From the NCBI RefSeq assembly GCF_947179165.1, contig NC_077237.1, positions 85,660,341 through 85,724,340 of the forward strand: a stretch of DNA of 64,000 nt. The letters are read 5' to 3'. Source of the stretch: Solanum dulcamara. Lineage: Eukaryota > Streptophyta > Magnoliopsida > Solanales > Solanaceae. The translations under genes were made by a program, and so were the position numbers. Under the pieces are notes generated by a model. The model was not told the DNA's origin. It searched no databases and was given only the letters and a program-made list of their open reading frames with translations. Positions 38,371-51,365 of the stretch are shown here, one piece after another. How positions within the stretch are numbered: position 1 is the first letter of the stretch; every line of letters begins with the position of its first letter.

Positions 38371-38743
38371 GTATGACACACAAATTTTGGGACTTGAGTT
38401 GTCTCTTTCTCTATCGTTTGTACTAATTCTCCCCACTCATCCCAGTTAACCATCAAGTTGTGGAAAAAAAGGAGCTATTTTAATAATTCAAAGTAACCAG
38501 CAACAATCAGAAATGAAATGGAGAATTCATCATACTTGATTCACACAAGTTATGCAATTGAGAATAAGAGAAAACCCCATGAATAAAAGATGAAAAAATA
38601 GTTGTCTTTAAGCAATGAAACCTCAAAGTAACCAGCAAACTTAGAAATGAAATGAGCAATTCAGTATCCTTGATTCGCACAAGTTGTGCCCTTAAAATTT
38701 AGAGAAAACCCCAAAAATGAAAGAGCACATAATAGCCTAACTT

Positions 38744-39182
38744 AACAACAACATACACAGTGAAGTCCCACTAAGTAGGGTACGGAAAGGTAGAGTGTAC
38801 TCGGCTCAAGTGCATTAAACTCAAGTAAAAAAAGGAGAAAACAATGAAGAAAGCATAGTAGATAATAGAAAAAACAGTGTTAAATCTACAAGAAAGAATA
38901 ATAACAACAAAAAAATAATGTGATAATTGAAACACAATAAACAACATATAACAGGAACTATAAGCGTATGACTAGTACTACGACAAACACTAATAAGCCT
39001 AAACTCTCACGAGGCAAGACAACACTCTACCCCTACTAACCTTCTACCCTAATATGCGACCTCAACTCATTACTATCAAGAGTCATGTACGTCCGTGATA
39101 TCAAGTTGTGCCATGTCTCATCTAATCACCTCTCCCCAATACCTTTTCGGCCTAACTCTACCCCTCCGCATACCCCTAACAT
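38744..39182 (-). mobile_element. Decayed RTE LINE 3' fragment
   Basis: The plus strand starts with AACAACAACATACACAGTGA and AGTCCCACTAAGTAGGGTAC, the reverse of the RTE 3' terminus. Further right, the reverse of the RTE C-terminal coding region is recognisable (CTAATCACCTCTCCCCAATA, CTTTTCGGCCTAACTCTACC). The coding part is heavily mutated. It lies in the probable 5' UTR intron of the AS8-like gene. Confidence 0.75.
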
Positions 39183-39748
39183 TTAAGCCTAATTTAAACA
39201 ATGAAACCTCAAAATAAGCAACAACACTTAGAATTGAAATGGGCAAAATCAGTATATTTGATTCACACAAGTTTTGCTCTTAAAAATTAGAGAAAACCCA
39301 AAGAACAAAAGAGCACAAAATACCCTTTATTTAAACAATGAAACCTCATCAAAACAAGCAGCAAAACACTTAGAAATGAAATGGAAAATTCATTATTCTT
39401 CATTCACTAATAGCAAAGTTAGAAGTAAAAGCAGGAAAAATAGAGAGATTTAAATTTCTACCATGAAAAGGTACTGCTCAGTAGCAGAGTCTCAGTGCAA
39501 TGTTCTCGAATCTTGGAGGAGGAAACATTATTTGAAATTTGATAGGAATATTGTAAATATGCTGGCCCTTGTTGGCTCTCAAACTTACACTACTAGTACC
39601 TCTTATGGCCAAAATTGATTCAATGTGATCTATCCATAATATTTAATATTGAAGTCCTGTAGGTGTAGATTCAGAATAAATAATATCCCTAGCAAATTGG
39701 GTCATTAATGCTCAACTTCAAAATCTTTAAAAATAAAAGAGCATTTAG

Positions 39749-40003
39749 AGCCTATTTGTATTGACTTATAAGTCGTTGATAAATTTTTTCAGCTTTTTTT
39801 GAGTGTTTGACTGATAAACTTAAAGTCATTTTATGCTTAAAATAAGTCCAAAAAAATAATTAGATTTGTTTGGCTTAATTTATCTAAAAGCGCTTATAAG
39901 CTACTTAAAATAAGTTACACTACCCCCAACTTATTTTTTTTGACTTATAAGCTGTTATTTTTAACTTATAAGTTGCTTAAAATAATTTAAGCCAAACAAA
40001 CAC
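39749..40003. mobile_element. MITE, second copy of the TGTTTGGATTGACTTAT family
   Basis: Starts AGCCTATTTGTATTGACTTA and ends AATTTAAGCCAAACAAACAC. The interior GAGTGTTTGACTGATAAACT and TTAAAATAAG motifs match the copy at 35141. The inverted ends have diverged more. It sits between the divergent AS8-like and PAM68 genes. Confidence 0.7.
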
Positions 40004-40507
40004 TTATAACATATCATCTCATCACAGTTTTTGATAGTCAAAGTAGATATTTTATCCTTTGAAGGTCGTTTGAATGAGCTATTTAGGATTAATTTAAAAA
40101 TTAAACTTGTATTTTGTTTGATTAAAAGTATAACTAATTCTAGACTGAATTTATACCTCAAATTTGATATTTATTCCTTCTGAAATGTGGGATAAATTAA
40201 TCATAAAATTATAATTACAAAACTATAATCTCAAAATAATTTTATCTGCCAATCAAGCTAAACTATCAATGTATAAGTGAAATGCGTTTTTCAAAAAATA
40301 AAATAAAATTACAGAGGTCTTTAATATTGAGGACTTGGATTAAATTTATCAACATGGGCAATATAGTAAATTAACCATAGTCAACAACCTTATAGATAAG
40401 CTTCTTATAAAAATCTTGAACAAAAGGCATCACAACCAACCAAACAAATTAGAACAATGTGAAGAAGTTGTAAAGCAAGGTAGTGAAGAAGAAAGAAAAA
40501 AATAATA

Positions 40508-41086
40508 ATGGAAACATGTTCATTTCCAAGAATTGTACTATCCCCCTTACATCCACTTACCTCAAAAAACAAACACTTCCAAATTCCCAAATCCAAACAA
40601 TTACATAAAAAAATCACCCCTTTATTTGCAACACTCAATTCTCCAAAAGGTTTTGGACCTTCCCCTAAAAAAATTACCAAAAAATCCAAGAAAGTACCAA
40701 AACAGGAAAATGAAGATCAAGAAAATGATGATGATGATGATGATGATAATCAAGAAGGAGGAGTTATACCAGAGATAGTAACTAATAGAATGATAAGCAG
40801 AATGGGATTTTCAGTTGGTATTCCTTTGTTTATTGGTTTATTGTTTTTTCCATTTTTTTATTATCTTAAGGTTGGATTAAAGATTGATGTACCTACTTGG
40901 ATACCCTTTATTGTGTCTTTTATCTTTTTTGGGACTGCCTTATTGGGAGTTAGTTATGGGATAGTTTCATCTAGTTGGGATCCAATGAGAGAAGGGTCAA
41001 CTTTAGGTTGGAATGAAGCTAAGAAGAATTGGCCTGTTTTTTGGCAATCAATTAGTGGGGGTGGAGGATCAAGAAAGAAGTATTAG
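40508..41086 (+). CDS. PAM68: PAM68, photosystem II assembly factor, chloroplast
   Basis: Intronless frame of 192 aa. Residues 1 to about 41 are basic, Ser/Pro-containing and lack acidic residues, as in a chloroplast transit peptide. A lysine-rich segment (51-65) and an acidic run (69-80, coded by a GAT repeat) follow. Then comes the conserved core 'VIPEIVTNRMISRMGF', two predicted transmembrane helices (about 101-120 and 131-153) and 'SSSWDPMREGSTLGWNEAKK' near the C-terminus. This order matches Arabidopsis PAM68, an integral thylakoid protein needed for early photosystem II assembly and linked to D1 and LPA1. The start at 40508 is the first ATG and gives a full transit peptide. The GAT repeat may vary in length between accessions. 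Confidence 0.96.
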   Translation: METCSFPRIVLSPLHPLTSKNKHFQIPKSKQLHKKITPLFATLNSPKGFGPSPKKITKKSKKVPKQENEDQENDDDDDDDNQEGGVIPEIVTNRMISRMGFSVGIPLFIGLLFFPFFYYLKVGLKIDVPTWIPFIVSFIFFGTALLGVSYGIVSSSWDPMREGSTLGWNEAKKNWPVFWQSISGGGGSRKKY

Positions 41087-41089
41087 GAC

Positions 41090-42310
41090 TTTTGGTGTTA
41101 TGCAATATCTCTATTTTTAATGTCTTTTAATCTTGATTTTGTTGTGTAATAATCATGGCATTTGGATTGCTTATTTATAATTTAGGTGCTTTCTTGATTT
41201 GTGGGTAAGTAGAATTTTGTATAAACGATATCGGTTTATTATTATTACAAAATGATTTTGAGTTATAGTCATATCTCCTTAGAATAACATTATTTGTTTC
41301 AATATTTTTTGAATTGTCATAGCACACTATTATTATAGAGATATAATAACATAACATAAAAATTTGGCTATGCAATATCTCTTTTTTAATGTCTTTAAAT
41401 CTTGATCTTATTATATAATAACCATGTCATTTGGATTGCTTATTTATAATTTAGGTGTTTTCTTGATTCACGGGGTATGTAAAATTTTGCATAAACGGTG
41501 TCGACTTATTATTATAAAGTAATATTTAAGTTGTTTATATCTGAGATTATAGTGATTTTAAGGAATTAGTTTTGACATGAAATTAATATTGAAAGATGTA
41601 GGATGGACTTTTAGATATGCATTTCTCTTTAAATACATGTCTTTTATTATCTTGATCTTGCTATAAAATTCTCATCTAGATGGCTTTCTTTTAAGTTGGT
41701 GTTTCTTGATTTGTGGGGTATATAGAATTTTATATAAACGATGTTGATTTATCGTCACAAAGTAATTTTAAAGTTGTTTATATATGAGATTATGGTGATT
41801 TCAAGGATTTATTCCTGATATGAAATTAATATTGAAAAGAAAGGACTTTTGGTTCTTTGTATATGTGTTATATTAACTTTTATTATAATCATATCGTTTA
41901 GATTGTTACTTTATGAATAAGTTGTTTTCTTGATTTGTAGAGTATATAGAATTTTGCGTAAATGGTATCGATATATTATTACAGAGCAATTTTAAAGTCG
42001 TTTATGTCTGAGATTATATGTTGATTATGAAGTTCTATTTTTCGTCTAAAATTAGTGTTGAAATAAGTAGGACAGACTATTGACTATGCATTTCTCTTTG
42101 AACATGCCTTTTATTATCTCGATCTTGTTATAAATTTCTATTCTAGAAAGCTTTTTTTAAGGAGGTGTTTTCTTGATTCGTGGGGTATGTAGAATTTTGC
42201 ACAAACAATATTGATCTATTGTCACAAAGCGATTTTAAAGTTGTTTATGTCTTAGATTTTGGTGATTTAAAGGCTTTATTCTAAGTATGAGATTAATATT
42301 AACTTTATAA
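41090..42310. repeat. About five tandem degenerate copies of the PAM68 3' flank
   Basis: A unit of about 245 bp recurs. The anchor TTCTTGATTTGTGGGGTATG or a variant appears near 41191, 41460, 41703, 41927 and 42170. Each unit also carries ATAAACGAT-TCGATTTATT, CAAAGTAATTTTAAAGTTG and GTTTATGTCTGAGATTATGG with differences. The first unit starts at the gene's own stop codon (AGGACTTTTGGT then TATGCAATATCTC). Spacing is 224-269 bp, so divergence is substantial. Confidence 0.88.
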
Positions 42311-45300
42311 TATTTTTAAATTGCATGTTTATTATTTTACCATCAAGACATCTTGAAAGTGAGTCATATATATTTCATGATATCATATCTAGCTAGTGTG
42401 ATATACAAATATATAACCAAAGTTGATCTACTAATCGATCGTGTTATATAGGATCGAGTTGAACATTTAATTAATACAGCTTATATTATTCAAAAATCCA
42501 GGAGAAAAACAATAAATTTATTGATATTGAAAGGTCCAATATATCATCAATAAGAACATTAACCTAAAATATGCCACATAAACTAGATTAACTGGTCACT
42601 TTAACAAGAATAAACTTATATTGAACAACCAAATCATTTAGACTAGATAGCAAAATCAGCCAACACATAAAACATGGAATTGGGCTGGGCCTACTTCATT
42701 TTGAGTGGATGCAGAAAAAACCCATTTGTGAACTTGGGCAAAATGAAAATTAGAAGTTAATAAAACTTAGTATATTTAAATGCTCATAACGAGTTATATA
42801 TATTGACAATATAAAAATATTTTATATTATCAATGTAATTTGACATGTTATAATAGATTACTTATTATTTACTATAGGTTATCAAATAATACTGTTCTGC
42901 AAGCTTATATGAATCGATCAAATTAGTTTATAAGTACCTTTTAGTTTATTTATACATTTGATACATACAAAAAAACTGCTTCTAAGTCAAAATCACTCTA
43001 AGTTGATCACCCCAATCTATGATTTATCAGCTTATAAGCATTTTTAATTTGACCAATTATTTATTTATTTATATCCAATTATATTACTTTTGTAAAATTG
43101 GATATATTCTTTTTAAGAACATAACTCGTAATTACTCTATACTTTATTTTCTCTATTCCCTTTTTTATGTAAAGGATAATTTTACAGGCCTTCTCTAAGT
43201 AATTTGTCTCTGTTACACTAAATTTTATTGTGATTTATGATATTACGTTTGTCTCCTTTATTTTATTTTATTTTATTTTGCAACAATGATTTAACCTTTT
43301 TTATTTTTAGTGTAAAAAAATTATGATCCAACCAAATGGCCATTTCTAATATTCTTTAATATGATATTTATCTAGTGTGATATATGAAATATATGACAAA
43401 TATGGATATGTTGATTCGCCATGTCATATAGGATTGAATTAAACGTTAAATTATTTCTATATAAATTACCCGAAAATATAGGAATAAAATAGTCAAACTC
43501 ATACGCAAATGTACATAAGATGGTGACCCATTTTGTCCCAAATAATTTGCACCTTTTGTTCGAAATTATATCCTGAAATCATGTTTAAACATAAAATTAT
43601 TATAATCTTTTCAGAATTCGACTTCCTTCCCTTTAAATTTCTCACAATCAATATTTTTTCAAGTTATATTCATGTTTAAATATAACTTCAATTTACAAAT
43701 ATAGTTAAAGAATGAAGGGCTTTTCAGCAAACTTTTGCATTAGTATGTTGTGTTGTGTTTAGTTGTTGTTTTTTCCTTACATAAACGAAAATTCCTAACG
43801 TTTGAACAAAGTTTAATCTCGACAATTGCTTTTCATGCATGTTCCCTCCTTTTCACATCTTTACAAAATTAGTGACGGAGGCAGAACTTTTATCAATAAG
43901 TTTTACCACGTATTGTATATAAGAATACTCAAGTGTACATGAGCATGAGGCATCTTGTATTCAATAGCAGAATACGGGAAGGGATGTAACAGATAGCATG
44001 CATTGACGTAAGTATTAGTGATTAATTTTACGATTCTACTGTGTCTTAAACAAAGGACTTTTGCTTCATAATCACGATTCTCTTTTTTTCATGAAAGACT
44101 TTGATTTGTTTGTGTGAAGAATAAGGATTAATAAAGTGGAAAAAAAGAAAGAGAGAATTGATGAAAAAGCTAAAATAAAAATGTTGATTAATTTAAAGAT
44201 CAAAATTGCATTATATTGTTCATTTACTGCCTTATATATGAAGATGCTAAGAAAAATTGATAAATTAAATTAGTCCTTCCCCTTTATTTAATAATAGAAA
44301 TTATAAGGTAAGTTTTCCACGTTCTTGACCGACAATTAATCCATAATATCATCTATAATTGGTATTACTAAAAATAAATCAACAATTCTTCTTCAAAGTT
44401 CATCTAAACAGATGTTGAACATGAATTGAGAGTAATTCTTGCAATTAAGGCAAACGAAAAGTTACTTTGCAGGGTAGACTTAGATTCCGACCTTCACATG
44501 AGCTTTATAAAAAAACGACAGGATTAAAAATAGTAACATCGAATTAAAAAAAAATGATACATAATATTAAATCACTAAAAAACATTATTATAATTAAAAT
44601 ATTAAAATAAGAACTTTATCAACTCAAATTTGTTATTCACATCATTGCTTTATGCTTAATGATGGTGCTAAACTGTAATTAGCCAAACCAAATTTGAATT
44701 AAAAGCATTGCATGCATGTAGGCAAGGGCACATGACAGAATTTTGTTAGGATTTTTGCAACAAGGCAAAGACAAACATAGTACAACTAATGCAGTATATG
44801 TTTTGCTTTGGCTCACAATTATTGGTTACACTAAAATGTGGACAAAAATCTGCACAAGGCAATAAAGATAATGTAGATAATGTAGAGTTGACATAATTGA
44901 AAAGTTTTCCTCACTCCATTCAAAGTATTTTTTTGGGTATCGAAATTTACTAGTCCGATTAATTTGAATTCGTACAAAATTAAGGTGGTGAAATTAGTAG
45001 ATAAAAACATATGTAATCTGCCTAACCCGCCCAAGTTTAGGCAAATAAATAGTCAGCCTATTTATTAATTCGATCTATTTTGATTCGTGTAGTTCAACTC
45101 ATCTAATAATCAAGAAATTGCACTTAATGACCTTGAAAATGGACTATAGTAAACTTTTGAAACCCCGCTTGGCCTACTTCAAGGGCAAAACTTGTTAAAC
45201 TTAAAGTAATGCTCATGTGGTAAGTGAGGTCAAAAGTTTAAGATCACGCATCTCCAAGATCATCCTTGTAATTAATCACCTAATTGAGTTTATTTGAGCT

Positions 45301-45936
45301 AAAAATATAGCTCAAACGACTCATAATTTATTTATTTTCCAAAATAGTATCATTTTTAATATGGTATATTATATAAAGTCGGCATGAAAATATAAACAAC
45401 TTATAAGAAAACAAACAAAAAAAATTAAAACTTCATAATAGTTGTGCGGATTGCATTTATGAACCAATGTTCGCCCATCTCAATCCAACTTATCTCAGTC
45501 AAAATAACTTTTGACACTTTAATAATCTGTCAATTTATTAACTTATCCCATTTGACTCCACTCAAATTCAATTCAACCTACTCATTAGTTCTTCTTAAAC
45601 AGATCAATCCACTCACTTGACACTTAAACATCAAATAAGCTATAAATTATTCTCAAAGCTCAAATTCAAAAAATTTATGCTATTTTGAACTATCCCACCC
45701 CTACCTCTAATGAGTGGTCCATTCAAAGTGTTGGATTATGAAGAAACAAAGAAACAAATGCCAGTTTGTCACCCCCTAAAAATGGCAATGGACAGCATGG
45801 GGATATTTGCCAGACAAGAAGTTAAGGGAAGCATAGAAAAGAGAACATTGGAAACCTTGACTATGCTTTTCTTGCCTAATAAGACCTAGCTCTCTTTAAA
45901 CAATTGTAGCTTTCTCTTTAACTCCTTGTCATGTTG

Positions 45937-46118
45937 ACTAATACTACACAATACCAACATGGATTGCGATGCACTGGTGGAACTGCTTCACCCTTAACCA
46001 GAGGTCTTGGGAGCGCTACCCTCGAATGGACCCTACATTGCGCAATCCGAATTTAGTCAAAGCTCCACGGGCTCCGAACATCGAATGGGAAATCAAAAAA
46101 AAACTAATACTACACAAT
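45937..46118 (+). mobile_element. SINE with perfect 16-bp target-site duplication
   Basis: ACTAATACTACACAAT occurs at 45937-45952 and again at 46103-46118. The body between (150 bp) starts ACCAACATGGATTGCGATGC, includes GGTGGAACTGCTTCACCC, TTAACCAGAGGTCTTGGG, GCGCAATCCGAATTTAGTC and CGGGCTCCGAACATCGAATG, and ends in AAATCAAAAAAAAA. The text resembles the Au-type SINE known from Solanaceae and other plants as I recall it, with a degenerate A box and a damaged B box. Confidence 0.88.
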
Positions 46119-47189
46119 TATCACTAAATTATAATATAATACTACTATGAGTTAGGATAAATATGAAGAAATTTTTATTCATTACTTGCAATGACATAAG
46201 AATAAAACAATCTCATAAGTCATATCCATTAGCATGTACATAGAGGGTGTTTCTTTTAAGTTTATAAGCTCATCAAAATTAGCTTCTGAATAATTTTTGG
46301 CTTACTATGCGCTTGATAACCACAAAAAATAAAAAGTAAAGCTAAGTACCTATAAATTAAAATTAACGAGAAGTCATAAGTTGATTATTCCTAACTTTAA
46401 GATTTTTGCCGTTTATAAAAACTTTTAATTTGACCATAACTCTTATTATAGTCACTAAAATGTCCATCTACTAAATCATAACTTTTAATATTGCTCTATC
46501 CATTACCTACTTATTATCTGCTTCAATGTTTCTATCCAAAACACGTAATTATTAATATCTAATTAGCTGTAAAACAATGAAATAACTTGTAGCAGACATG
46601 CGTTATGTCATTCAAACTCTTTAGTAAAATAATAAATTAAGGTTTTAAAATTTACAAAAAGGAAAGATATCGTTTAAATACATTGTGATTAATTAGATAC
46701 AATACAACTACCCCTCCCTTCTTCTTCTTCTTTTTTTTTTTTATTTTTTATGACAAACACTAACCAAAAGAAAACAAAAGACGAACATAATGATTTGATT
46801 GTAATCTGATCTACTACAGAATCATATCATAAAAAATATGCTAAGCCATTTTCATACTTCCCCACCAAATAATTAATGAGTTTAAGCAATGTAAGGAATT
46901 TTGATAATGTATGTACAACTTAATTGGATATAATTCTATATTTCATGTTTTCATACCAAACTTGCTATGAGTATAAAAAGTCACTCGCTCCGTCTCATAT
47001 TATCTATCATAATTTTAAACAAATAAATATCTAAAAAAAATTGTCATTTAAAATTTTTAACATAAATTAATTAATCTTTTCTCAAAGGTGAAAACGAAAT
47101 TGAAAAACAAGTAATAAGTTATTTTTGTAATTTGAAATATTACTTCCAGTTTGGATTTGAATTCTCATTGTTAAACACCGACTTTCAAA

Positions 47190-47290
47190 TAACAACAACA
47201 ACAACAATAACAATATCATATCCAGTGAAATCCCCCAGAATGAGATTCGAGAAAAATAGAGTGTACGCAGCCTATCGCTATTTTCAAAAG
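47190..47290 (-). mobile_element. RTE-LINE 3' tail fragment
   Basis: AACAACAACAACAACAATAA, then CAGTGAAATCCCCCAGAATG, AGATTCGAG and GAGTGTACGCAGCC are the reverse of the shared RTE terminus. No coding part is attached. Confidence 0.7.
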
Positions 47291-47837
47291 AAGAGTGGGG
47301 AAGAAATATGACAATTAATAGAAAAACAGTGCAGAGCATATATACAAAAAACTATAATAATAACAACAATAAGGTGCGATCATCTAAACACAAGAAACCA
47401 CGTATGATATCCAATACCAAATTAAACTTAAAGACTACATGAATAGACTAATACTACAACCGACACAGTAATTTATACAACTACCAAACCAAATACTTAT
47501 TAACTTTATATTCTTATCCGCAAACTTCCTAATCGAACCCTAATTTAAAAAAAAGAAAAGAAAAAGAGGTTAATCCCACCCCCTAATATGATAGGATCTA
47601 AGTATAAACAACATTTAAAATTAATTATCAAAACAGGTGGGACCCTCATGTCCACCATGAACAAGACCACAAAAAACCTATTTGGTCCAACAATGAAACC
47701 CACATAAAAGGTCCAAACCCTTTTATTGCACAACGTACAACTCATCCAATGCAACAGTACCTCTTTATACTTACTGTTTATATACACGTTTTCCGTTGGA
47801 TAACGACACAAATAATGTTGACGGCGTCACGTCCTTC

Positions 47838-47844
47838 TATAAAT
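47838..47844 (+). promoter_or_regulatory. Candidate TATA box of the BRX gene
   Basis: TATAAAT in the context CCTTCTATAAATTCC, about 140 bp before the first copy of the leader repeat. Transcription would start near 47870. This is a positional inference. Confidence 0.5.
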
Positions 47845-47982
47845 TCCTTTCAATACTTCCCACGAGTTGTTTATTTCCCTTTTGTCTCCATTCTAGAAAT
47901 ACGTATATTTTCCGGCGATTCGAAATCTCTTTATCGGCATCGGAAAATTAGCCGGAGTACTACTGAAGATTTCATCCGACGT

Positions 47983-48962
47983 CGGAGTTTATCACTGTTA
48001 TTTGATTTGATTTTGATTTTATATATCAACGATTCGCTTAAGGATTTTAATTTCTCCTGCATTTTCTCTCGTTGTTGAATATGTAAAGAGAATAGAGCAA
48101 AGTGGATTATTGCTCTGGACGCCATTTTTACCGGTGAGTTTCAGATGATTATCAGCTCCTGGAAGTAGCCATTTGAGGTATGGATTTTCCTACTCCGTCT
48201 ATTTAGAGAGTGAGAGCGGCAGTTATTGATTTGATTTGATATCGGAACGTCTTGATTAAGGATTTTTTTTCCTGCATTTTATCCTTTTTTTGAATATGTA
48301 AAGAGAATAGAGTAAAAGTAAATTGTTGCTCTGGACGCCATTTTTACTCGTGAGTTGATAATTATCAGCTCCGGCCACTAATTTGAGGTATGGGTTTTCC
48401 GACTACGTCTATTTATAGAGTGAGAGCGTTTTATTTCAAACCGCGGATTTTCAATAATTTCGCTGTTATTTGATTTGTTTGATTTGATATCTGAACGATT
48501 TGCTTAGGATTTCCCCTGCATTTTCTCTTGTTTTTGAATATGTAAAGAGAAAAGAGTAAAACGGATTATTTATCTGGACGCCATTTTTACTCGTGAGTTT
48601 CAGATGATTATCAGCTCTGGCCTCCGGTCAGTAGGCATTTGAGGATTGGATTTTCCCGATTACATCTATTTCACTCCACTTTATGTAACACTATTGCTAT
48701 TTAGAGAGTGAGAGACGATTTTTTAATCGCGGATTTTTCGATAATTTTCACTGATATTGATTTGATTTGATATCTGAACGGCTTGCTTAAGAATTTCCCC
48801 CTGCATTTTCTCTCGTTTCTGAATATGAACGAAGAACCGAGCAAAACAGATTATTGCAGTGAACGCCATTTTTACCGGTGAGTTTCAGATGATTATCAGC
48901 TCCGGCCTGTAGCAGTCATTTGAGGTATAGATTTTCCGACTCCATCTATTCCACTTATGTCA
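47983..48962 (+). repeat. Four tandem copies of the probable BRX leader exon
   Basis: Anchors GAATATGTAAAGAGAA (or a variant) lie at 48077, 48292, 48536 and 48821. Each is followed by a CTGGACGCCATTTTTAC-type segment and a donor-like CGGTGAGTTTCAG or CGTGAGTT, with GT at 48134, 48350, 48593 and 48878. Then come ATTATCAGCTC, CATTTGAGGTATGGATTTTC and TATTTAGAGAGTGAGAG. Units are 215-285 bp long. The BRX coding exon is preceded by an acceptor at 53071-53072, so the leader must be spliced from upstream, and each copy offers a possible leader donor. Confidence 0.88.
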
Positions 48963-49710
48963 CTGTTGCATTGCTTCTTTTTTTTAATTCTTATACTAGT
49001 AATGACCGGATTATGTTACGTGCACCTCACGGGTATAAGCTTTCATCACAATAATTTTGTGTATATATATGGAATAATTCTGATCATCAAAATTTAAACA
49101 GATGAATAAGTATATTTAGAGAGTGAAATCCTTTTATTTTATTATTTATTTAAAAAAGAAGAATGTATATGGTAGAATTCATATTTTTTAAAATTTAAAA
49201 AAAATTGAGAAGTTTGAATCTCATATATTTAAATCCAGCTATATTAAGAAAAAAAAAAAGTGAAACGGAGCGAGTACTATATTCTAAAATATTATTAGTA
49301 CTACTTTTTTCCCCACTATTAAAAGACGGAAACAGCTTACGTGTTTATATAAATCAATGAAATTCCTGCTATTTGTCGCTTTAAATCGCGTCAGGCTCGG
49401 CATTGGAGCTAAAAAAAACTTTAAAAAATTAAAAATAAGAAATAAATACCGTTAAAACAATAATAATTCAATATTTTTCACTTTCTTTTTTAAAAAACAA
49501 ATATAAACAACAACAACAGTAAAAATTTCCAATATAAAACATGAAAATTATAAAAGAAAATTAATCAAATCGTACTTTTTAATTCGAAATTATGCAACTT
49601 TCATTAATGACATTTATTATTATTATTATAAAAAATCATAATCTTATATACATAAAAATCTGAGACAATTATTATTTTTTAGGATATAAGAGTTCATATA
49701 TTGACAATCT

Positions 49711-49819
49711 ATTAACAAATAGACCAACATAGGTTGTGATGCACGGGTGAGATTGCTTCACCCTTGATCAGAAGTTTCGGACACCGATTGGATAGTCAAA
49801 AAAATAAAATTAACAAATA
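49711..49819 (+). mobile_element. Short SINE with 11-bp target-site duplication
   Basis: ATTAACAAATA occurs at 49711-49721 and 49809-49819. The 87-bp body starts GACCAACATAGGTTGTGATG, continues GATTGCTTCACCCTTGATCA and GAAGTTTCGGACACCG, and ends TCAAAAAAATAAA. It is an internally shortened copy of the family at 45937. Confidence 0.82.
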
Positions 49820-51120
49820 AAAAATCAGAAAAGAGCCAAAAATATCTTGAACTATAGAAAAAAGTTTTTATCATTTGTCATTTTCTTATTGGATGAAATA
49901 AAAATCCACATCCACTAAATTTTTTTCATAATTTATCTAAGCCAAAAATAATATACCTATTTAAGACCCTCTCTTTCATTTTTTTTAAAAGCTACATTGA
50001 TAAACAAGACTGAAATTTTTTTATCCGGTTGACCAGAATAAAAAAAGACTAGATTTTTTTTTAATTCTTGGCTTGATTTTTCTTTACTGTTTAATAATAC
50101 TGATTTTTTTCCAATACGTATAAATAAAATAACTAAAAATATTTAGTTATACGTATAACTAAATTATTTTTTAGTTATTACAAGCTAGTAAAAAAAATAT
50201 TTTAAACTAAATTAGTTATTACAAGATAGTTAAAAATAAATAAATAAATTTTTTTTCTATTACAAGATAGTTTTTAGATAGTTATTATAAAACTATCCTG
50301 TAATAATACGTACAACTACAAGATTTTTTAAATAAGTTTTTCAATTTTTTTTCATAATTTATCCGGACCAAAATAATATATTTGCTTGATAACCATAAAA
50401 AATTAAATTTTAAAAAAAACTACAGCAAATAATTTTTTTTAAAAATATTTTTTCCCATAATTTATCAAAATCAAAATAATACCCCTCTTCATGATCCCAA
50501 AACAAACTTTATAAAAAAAATAAGAAGAAAAAGCTATAGCTATAAAAAAAACTATTAGATTTTTTTTATAAAAAAATGAGGTCTTGAAGAGGTATATTGT
50601 TTTTGGCTTAGATAAATTTTGAAAAAAATTAGTGGAGATGAATTTTTATTTCATCCAATAAGAAAATGACACATGATAAATACTTTTAAAAATAAAAAAT
50701 AAAAAGAGATTTGTTAGTTTAGGGTTAAAGTTTAACCAAAAAATTTGAATGAAAGGATATTTATACGCTAAAAAGATAAAGTAAAAATATATTTTTAAAT
50801 CAAAAGATGAAGAGAGGAATTTTTTAAACTTTTTCTTATAATTCATAAATATTTTTTGTCCTTTTTTATAGAAAAATTTATAAAAGAGTACGGAATTGTT
50901 AAATATACTGTGCTATTGTCTGTTTGAATATTGAATGGCACCTTTCAAAGGTGGACATTGCTCATTCATTTGTAAAGCGATTGGTCATTCATTCTACAAG
51001 CATCTCCGCAGCTCTGCTAGTTCTGCTGTTAGCTAGCACTGTTACTGCATGCTACTGCTACTTAATTCTCTTTCTCTCCACTGTGCTATGCACTTGTAGG
51101 TAGTAGTGTATAAGTGACTA

Positions 51121-51365
51121 AGAGTCGTTTGGATTAGCTTATAAGTTATTTTTAATTTTTTTTTGAGTATTTGATTGATTAATTTAAAATTATTTTTTGC
51201 TTAAAATAACTCTTAAAAAATAATTGAGTTTGTTTGACTTAGCTCATTTAAAACAGATTATAAGCCAAATAAATAAATTGGGTTACCCAACTTTTTTTTA
51301 AGATTATAATAAGCAGTTTTCAGTTTATAAATAGCTTATTTTTTTTTTATCCAAACGGAGCTCTA
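51121..51365. mobile_element. MITE, third copy of the TGTTTGGATTGACTTAT family
   Basis: Left AGAGTCGTTTGGATTAGCTT and right TATCCAAACGGAGCTCT are inverted ends. The interior TTTGAGTATTTGATTGATTA and TTAAAATAACTC motifs match the copies at 35141 and 39749. Confidence 0.75.

Larger units (their letters stand above)
42311..47830. other. Gene-free AT-rich region between PAM68 and BRX
   Basis: I see no supportable coding exon on either strand over 5.5 kb. There is a diverged TTATAAG-type MITE-like stretch at about 42900-43040, a SINE at 45953-46102, an RTE 3' tail at 47190-47290, and CTT- and AT-rich simple sequence near 46715-46750. A GACGGAGGCAGAACTTTTAT fragment at 43874 belongs to a repeat also seen near 22210, 28784 and 59701. 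Confidence 0.5.

Noticed and set aside
47749..48078. 109-codon plus-strand frame before the BRX leader repeat
   Set aside because: It spans the probable promoter and leader, is not conserved in composition, and is not extended through the repeat copies.
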